64,000 nt of DNA from Epinephelus fuscoguttatus (Eukaryota > Chordata > Actinopteri > Perciformes > Serranidae), in the NCBI RefSeq assembly GCF_011397635.1, contig NC_064755.1, positions 39,600,059-39,664,058 of the forward strand, read 5' to 3'. This document shows, piece by piece, positions 61,953-64,000 of this stretch (the first letter of the stretch is position 1; each line of letters begins with the position of its first letter). The translations under genes were made by a program, and so were the position numbers. Under the pieces are notes generated by a model. It ran no database searches. It was not told the origin of the DNA and saw nothing but the letters and a program-made list of their open reading frames with translations.

Positions 61953-62065
61953 CAGGTTGCTGGTTGGCGCTCCCTTTGAATCCACAGGGAAGCAGCAGAC
62001 TGGTGATGTGTTCAAGTGTCCTCTGGACACCAGAAGCTCTGCAAACTGCACCAGACTCAACCTGG
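38839..62065 (+). CDS. itga11: Integrin alpha subunit, 5' part (three exons, runs past window)
   Basis: Exons 38839-38893, 52080-52191 and 61956-62065 join in one frame of 92 codons with a final partial codon. The first encodes a hydrophobic signal peptide (MDYYHLLLLLLSTCSFLP). The mature chain begins near CFNFDTKNFKIF, followed by FGYTVQQHEVGGRQWLLVGAP and TGDVFKCPL, the first FG-GAP repeat of the beta-propeller with its paired cysteine. The order matches collagen-binding alpha subunits with an inserted I domain (alpha-1, -2, -10, -11). FN-x-DT, FGYTVQQH and NCTRLNLG fit alpha-11 best; alpha-10 or alpha-1 cannot be excluded from 90 residues. The product would be a type I membrane receptor pairing with beta-1. 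Introns 1 and 2 are about 13.2 and 9.8 kb. The I domain and everything after blade 1 lie beyond 64000. Confidence 0.85.
38894..42224. other. Integrin intron 1, first part
   Basis: No exon is visible. 40500-40980 contains palindromic-looking text ('cctttcccaccaaactagct' and 'ggttcaaaatcaagtgg') reminiscent of a fish miniature transposon, but the ends do not pair well enough to call. The frame pairs at 40464-40833 and 40890-41147 fall within it. Confidence 0.4.
42225..42287 (+). repeat. Shared repeat fragment joined to LINE
   Basis: 'ggttcagattttttaaggta' then 'tatccacagtcagtgtatta' matches the stretch near 14610-14672. It stops where the LINE piece begins, so the junction marks a 5'-truncated LINE insertion into this repeat. 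Confidence 0.5.
42288..42571 (+). mobile_element. LINE reverse transcriptase C-terminal fragment
   Basis: It encodes SHEAKLSIYWSIYVPALTYG, RMRSWIQVAEKSFLRGVAGL and SLRDRVRRSDIWRELGVELL, the same LINE family as 17488 and 58158 but starting further upstream in the protein. It lacks the catalytic core and stops before the GRPR part and the tail. Confidence 0.8.
42572..45137. other. Integrin intron 1, middle part
   Basis: From about 43190 to 43700 'cagtcagtacgtttacatgc' opens text typical of a fish DNA transposon left end, with a frame MDNRTVLFISYVTYALLIVQ at 43453 of unknown nature. No matching right end is found. No gene is recognised elsewhere. Confidence 0.35.
45138..45240 (+). repeat. Dispersed repeat with 'ccaggagaaaatgttggcat' core
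   Basis: Same family as 12690-12790 ('tgcgtttctgcaaaccatga', 'tttgcatgtttcgtacgtat', 'gtagtgacgtagtacatg'). A perfect 14-bp hairpin follows at 45316. Confidence 0.55.
45316..45348. other. Perfect 14-bp inverted repeat (hairpin)
   Basis: GTCAGACCACTGTT, a five-base loop caagc, then AACAGTGGTCTGAC. All 14 pairs are exact. It is not attached to a recognised transposon end or a gene. Confidence 0.8.
46037..46606 (+). repeat. 580-bp repeat family, copy E
   Basis: A nearly full-length copy from 'acacattcttactccgactt' to 'atttcgatgactttgccgtt', with the shared 'gtcaagttctgcctgttgca', 'cttctgttttcacaggaaat' and 'gaaagtcggtgtttgttgga' blocks. Confidence 0.8.
46902..47410 (-). mobile_element. Miniature DNA transposon with 9-bp duplication
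   Basis: TAGCCGGGAAATCCAGA at the left matches TACCCTGGAAATCCAGA (reverse complement of the right end) at 15 of 17 bases. CAAAATTGG is duplicated on both sides (46893-46901 and 47411-47419). A 9-bp duplication fits MuDR-type or Merlin-type elements rather than hAT. The minus strand carries a frame MATDEHQLFETALAATVNEL at about 47194, which may be the first exon of the parent element's protein, possibly the helicase type seen at 55811, though that link is weak. Confidence 0.7.
47420..50028. other. Integrin intron 1, no exon recognised
   Basis: The frames at 48435-48916 and 49436-49652 show no family motif. No inverted-end element is clear, although 47700-47950 reads like repeat-derived text. 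Confidence 0.4.
50029..50096 (+). repeat. Dispersed repeat fragment next to Tc1 relic
   Basis: 'agtcgccagaggaaaatttt' through 'ctgcaaaccatggatacatt' to 'aaagtgac' matches copies at 12690 and 45138. It runs without a gap into the C-terminal codons of the Tc1-like pseudogene. Confidence 0.55.
50097..51193 (-). pseudogene. Tc1-like transposase, frameshifted, one end lost
   Basis: Reading minus from 51044: METKGDLSDFERGMVVGARRAGLS (N-terminal helix-turn-helix), then after a frame change MARLVQDDRKATGSQ, WTIEDWKNVAWSDESGF (first catalytic Asp), YFQQDNAPCHKAQI (second Asp) and, in a further frame, WPPQSPDLSPIEHLWDVVER (Glu). So all three acidic catalytic residues can be seen, but at least two frame changes and a shortened N-terminal region make it inactive. 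The right flank (to about 51193) keeps the terminal inverted repeat text 'cctaataaagtggctggtga'. The left repeat is missing; the element joins another dispersed repeat just after the last codons. It sits in intron 1 of the integrin gene, opposite its direction. Confidence 0.9.
51194..52079. other. Integrin intron 1, last part
   Basis: No exon or recognised element. The last bases before 52080 form the acceptor of integrin exon 2, with a short pyrimidine tract (tgtcttttctgtgtttcag). Confidence 0.5.
52080..52191 (+). CDS. itga11: Integrin alpha exon 2 (start of mature chain)
   Basis: 112 bases after 'tctgtgtttcag', ending TG|GTAAGA. It encodes DLQLCFNFDTKNFKIFYGSK and ENQFGYTVQQHEVGGRQW, the opening strand of the propeller. 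The size and phases (1 in, 2 out) agree with exon 2 of I-domain integrin alpha genes. Confidence 0.9.
52487..52707 (+). repeat. Lead-in repeat before minisatellite 2
   Basis: 'tgtttacgtttctgtaaacc' resembles the 12690 family, followed by 'tggttagatttaggcacaaa' and 'aagaaaagatcagatgttgg ... ctaaaatacccacc', the same lead-in seen at 31270. It indicates that both minisatellites grew inside copies of one parent repeat. Confidence 0.5.
52708..53262. repeat. 56-bp minisatellite
   Basis: About ten diverged units of 55-57 bases, each close to 'gatcagtggctcaaatgccg' plus 'ctgggaaacacagcgaaggg' plus 'tggtaaaaacaccca'. Unit 7 is shortened to about 42 bases. Several frames stay open through it (for example 52773-53081), but these are repeat artefacts. 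It is in intron 2 of the integrin gene. Confidence 0.8.
53263..55810. other. Integrin intron 2, no exon recognised
   Basis: It includes a (CA)16 tract at about 55107-55137 and an A17 run at about 55354-55370. The short 'tctgtctgtctgtctg' tract at 53955 is simple sequence. No exon or complete mobile element is seen. Confidence 0.45.
55811..56188 (+). pseudogene. Broken RecQ-like DEAD/DEAH helicase fragment
   Basis: The first frame reads MDLSEEQFDNLFAEV, then CLPTGFGKSLIYQ, a helicase motif I (Walker A) with its preceding helix. After a stop the similarity continues in a second frame (EDIAKGRVSIVFGS) and then a third, which carries the motif II string LAVDEVHTVVQW ending at a good 5' splice site (G|GTAAGT at 56189). 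Three frames within 380 bases mean at least two frameshifts. RecQ-type helicases of this kind occur as many copies in fish and are carried by some DNA transposons (Academ elements carry a RecQ-like helicase). I could not identify transposon ends here. It is in the sense direction inside intron 2 of the integrin gene. Confidence 0.7.
56189..56928. other. Integrin intron 2, no feature recognised
   Basis: It follows the helicase relic. 'acacctgcacgtttcggccc' near 56485 starts a GC-richer patch that could be transposon-derived. No exon is seen. Confidence 0.4.
56929..57035. repeat. (TG)n followed by GA-rich simple repeat
   Basis: About seventeen TG units, then a 70-base purine-rich GTGAG/GAGA tract. 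The purine tract is mirror-like in parts, a composition able to form triplex DNA. Confidence 0.9.
57036..58157. other. Integrin intron 2, no feature recognised
   Basis: Ordinary intronic sequence. No exon, RNA gene or defined repeat is seen apart from a short CAG run near 57645. Confidence 0.45.
58158..58680 (-). mobile_element. LINE 3' fragment (minus), third copy
   Basis: Reading minus: LSLNAKFLIYWSIYVPTLTY, RMRSQIQAAEMSFLRGVSGL and SLRDRVRSSDIWRELGVEPL, then in another frame FRHLIRMPR and a decayed GRRP region, and finally a GGAT repeat tail (58160-58187 on the + strand as ATCC). This is the most complete of the three copies at its 3' end but is frameshifted. It is in intron 2, antisense to the integrin gene. 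Confidence 0.82.
58681..61910. other. Integrin intron 2, last part
   Basis: No exon or complete mobile element is recognised. Around 60690-60960 there is A/G-rich, repeat-like text of uncertain origin. The pyrimidine-rich 'cttcctgcactgtctcagcc' at about 61887-61906 probably holds the branch-point region for exon 3. Confidence 0.45.
61911..61950 (+). promoter_or_regulatory. (TG)20 tract at the 3' splice site of integrin exon 3
   Basis: Twenty TG units end directly at TTCAG, the acceptor of exon 3. The tract occupies the position of the polypyrimidine tract. UG repeats at this place are known to bind TDP-43 and to weaken exon inclusion in the human CFTR gene; an equivalent effect here is inference. 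Confidence 0.6.
61956..62065 (+). CDS. itga11: Integrin alpha exon 3
   Basis: 110 bases ending G|GTGAGC. It encodes LLVGAPFESTGKQQTGDVFK and CPLDTRSSANCTRLNLG. The VGAP and TGDVxKCP strings are hallmarks of the first propeller blade, and NCT is a potential N-glycosylation site. The acceptor has a (TG)20 tract where a pyrimidine tract is expected. Confidence 0.9.
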
Positions 62066-62346
62066 GTGAGCAACATGTTGATACTTCACATGTTCATTAA
62101 AATCACAGCAGGTGACAGTAAACAAGTTGAAGTATTACAAAGTATTTAGAGTAAAACAGATGCTGGCAGCTGCACACTGAAACATGACGGCATCGGTTCA
62201 AATCCCATTTCCAGTTTTCACGCTGTCTTTCTGAAGTAGCAACAGGCCTCCTACAGTGTAAAAATGTTCTGTTACAACTAAAAGTCCTGCAGTTTTCTTG
62301 TTCAGCAACATGAATAGATAATAATTTTCAGAACTTCTGCTGTTGG
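62066..62346. other. Integrin intron 3, start
   Basis: It begins with donor GTGAGC. Nothing else is recognised before the hAT-like element. Confidence 0.5.
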
Positions 62347-63714
62347 CAGGGGCGTTTCTTGGGACTGAGAACATTGGGGGCTGAGCCCAGAACCTTATAG
62401 GGAAGTCTAGGGGATCCTACCTGGGAAAAAAGCTCTATGCTTTCTTGAGCCTTATTGCGTCTTGTCTACAGCCAAATACTGCCAACATGTACTTCAAAAT
62501 GTGTCAAAATAAAATTATATTATATTGATAGAAACAGGATGATGCACTTATAGATAACACAGGAATTAAAGCCAAAAAAATAAATATTTTGTTAATATTT
62601 TGACTGAAGCCAAGTCATATTCCCCCTCAATTTTTAAAAAATGTTACATGATTTGCGATTTTTAGTTTGCTTTTTTTTTAAACACCAGACCATGTGAAAA
62701 AGTTGAGTGATGCTGCCTACAGACTATATCAGGAGCCATATTTTCCCCAAAAAATGCACATTACATGAGTCAGTTTAATTTTTGGTATTTTATTTTTCCT
62801 TCCTTGCTAAAGTGGCACTCACTGGGCTCAATTATATTGTTTTAATTATGAAATACAAGAGATGGTAGTAAAGAGTTTAAATGTTGCAACAATATATGAG
62901 TAGCCTAATCAATAACAACACTGACAAATATCTACATGAATAACTGTATACATGCAGGCAAAATGAGATAGAGGTGCTCGGCAGCGCTCAGCAGCCCTTC
63001 GGAAGTCCTCGGGAGTTTTATTGTGAAAGCTCAGCTTTCACAATAAAAAGAAAAAGGCCAACACTTCAACCCACACAGCAACGTTAGAAGGACATAACAA
63101 CAGTTACGTAGTTGTGTGCGGTATCTTTGGTAACTTATGTGAGAAAAATATCACTGAATTTATGTGTGGGAAAAGTCGCCAGCCGTACCGAGCCTTCAGG
63201 GATTTTCAGCCCGCCTAAGAGCGTCTATCACCGGGGAGGACTGTCCCGCAGCTCCGCCGGCACGCCCCCCTAACACTACACGTTTCACATAATTTTGAAG
63301 GAATAAACAGAATTTAAATTATTCATTTACCTGTTTTTGGAAACGGCTCCCTGGAGACGTGAGCCTCAGCCGAGTCAGCCTCCTTGTTTTTGAAAAAACG
63401 TCTTATATCCATGATCTTTCGTGTTGTTGCTAAAACATCTCCCTCCAGCGCGCCAGTGGTTTAGATACCGGAAGAGCCTGGTGACGCGAGGCTATCAGCC
63501 AATAAAACACGGATGCTTCACGCAACCCCTCTCTCTGATTAACCAGTCTCGAAGTCATCCTGTGTTGCATTCACTGAAAATGGAAAACTACAACTTCTTT
63601 AGTGGCTCGTTAATGTACAGTTATCATTATTTCTTCTGAAGTTGAATTATCCGGGGCTTAAGAAAAAACGTTCGGGGCTAAAGCCCCTGATGACCAGGCC
63701 AGGCGACGCCACTG
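62347..63714. mobile_element. hAT-like non-autonomous transposon with intact 8-bp duplication
   Basis: The ends CAGGGGCGTTTCTTGG and, inverted, CAGTGGCGTCGCCTGG match at 12 of 16 bases, and GCTGTTGG is repeated exactly on both sides (62339-62346 and 63715-63722). CAG...CTG ends with an 8-bp duplication fit the hAT superfamily. The 1368-bp interior has no transposase; it holds a perfect 16-bp palindrome at 63016-63048 and a GC-rich part near 63180-63265. It lies in intron 3 of the integrin gene. Confidence 0.8.
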
Positions 63715-63722
63715 GCTGTTGG

Positions 63723-64000
63723 ATTTATTTCAGGGTATGTGACACCTTTACCATTATTACTCATGTAAATCCTGACAGAGCAGATGCAGTTATTGTCTGT
63801 TCATGTGTCTCCAAACAAGCCTTTCTGTGTGGAATGAATCACTCTCTGAGTCAGTAAAGGGAAAATTCAAACTAAATGCACCTGCTGTCTATGAACCCAG
63901 TGCTGTGATTAAATTTTTCACTAAAATGACATGAAAGAAGTATCAGAAATTATTGTGACAAACATGTAACACAGACTGAAGCTCCACTGTGTAAAGTTTA
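63723..64000. other. Integrin intron 3, to window end
   Basis: No exon is visible. The frame at 63642-63857 crosses the transposon border and is not coding. The next integrin exon must lie beyond 64000. Confidence 0.5.

Noticed and set aside
1..64000. A novel multi-gene defence or biosynthetic system
   Set aside because: Only two spliced host genes and dead mobile elements can be supported. No cluster of linked, intact, unfamiliar genes exists on either strand.

Overview
This is eukaryotic, vertebrate and almost certainly teleost fish DNA. Coding is sparse and split by long introns with GT/AG borders. Dinucleotide microsatellites are frequent, and most of the rest is short DNA-transposon relics, tRNA-derived SINEs and 5'-truncated LINE pieces of the kinds seen in ray-finned fish genomes. 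There are no operons, ribosome binding sites, CRISPR arrays or phage-like gene clusters. Most long reading frames in the window are either (CA/TG)n translations or frames crossing repeats.

Two protein-coding genes can be supported, both on the + strand. (1) A complete five-exon gene at 19485-25506 encodes about 191 residues of the CFAP97 (KIAA1430/hemingway) family, closest in layout to CFAP97D2, a small cilium/sperm-axoneme protein. (2) The 5' end of an integrin alpha gene starts at 38839. It shows a signal-peptide exon, then two exons (52080-52191 and 61956-62065) that begin the first FG-GAP blade of the beta-propeller. The residues fit the collagen-binding alpha-I-domain group and look most like alpha-11. 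The gene runs off the right edge. Its first two introns are about 13.2 and 9.8 kb and are full of repeats.

Layout: 1-19.4 kb is intergenic and repeat-rich. It holds a DNA element with inverted ends at 3.4-4.4 kb, a SINE relic at 5.5 kb, a hAT-like element at 8.0-8.5 kb, a SINE split by a Harbinger-like element at 10.1-11.1 kb, a Harbinger-like element at 15.1-15.7 kb and a LINE tail at 17.5 kb. 19.5-25.5 kb is the CFAP97D2-like gene. 25.5-38.8 kb is intergenic, with a SINE, miniature elements, a TTAA-flanked element lodged in a minisatellite, a mariner/Tc1 relic and a second TTAA-type element just upstream of the integrin start. 38.8-64 kb is the integrin gene, whose introns hold LINE pieces, a Tc1-like transposase pseudogene, a broken RecQ-like helicase, a second minisatellite and a hAT-like element with intact 8-bp target duplications.

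I find no convincing new multi-gene system. The observations most worth checking are splicing-related: a (TG)20 tract takes the place of the pyrimidine tract at the third integrin exon, a CA repeat abuts a 5' splice site in the CFAP97D2-like gene, and competing splice sites occur in both genes. There is also a six-copy, roughly 580-bp dispersed family with imperfect inverted ends. Family calls come from reading the sequence, without database searches.
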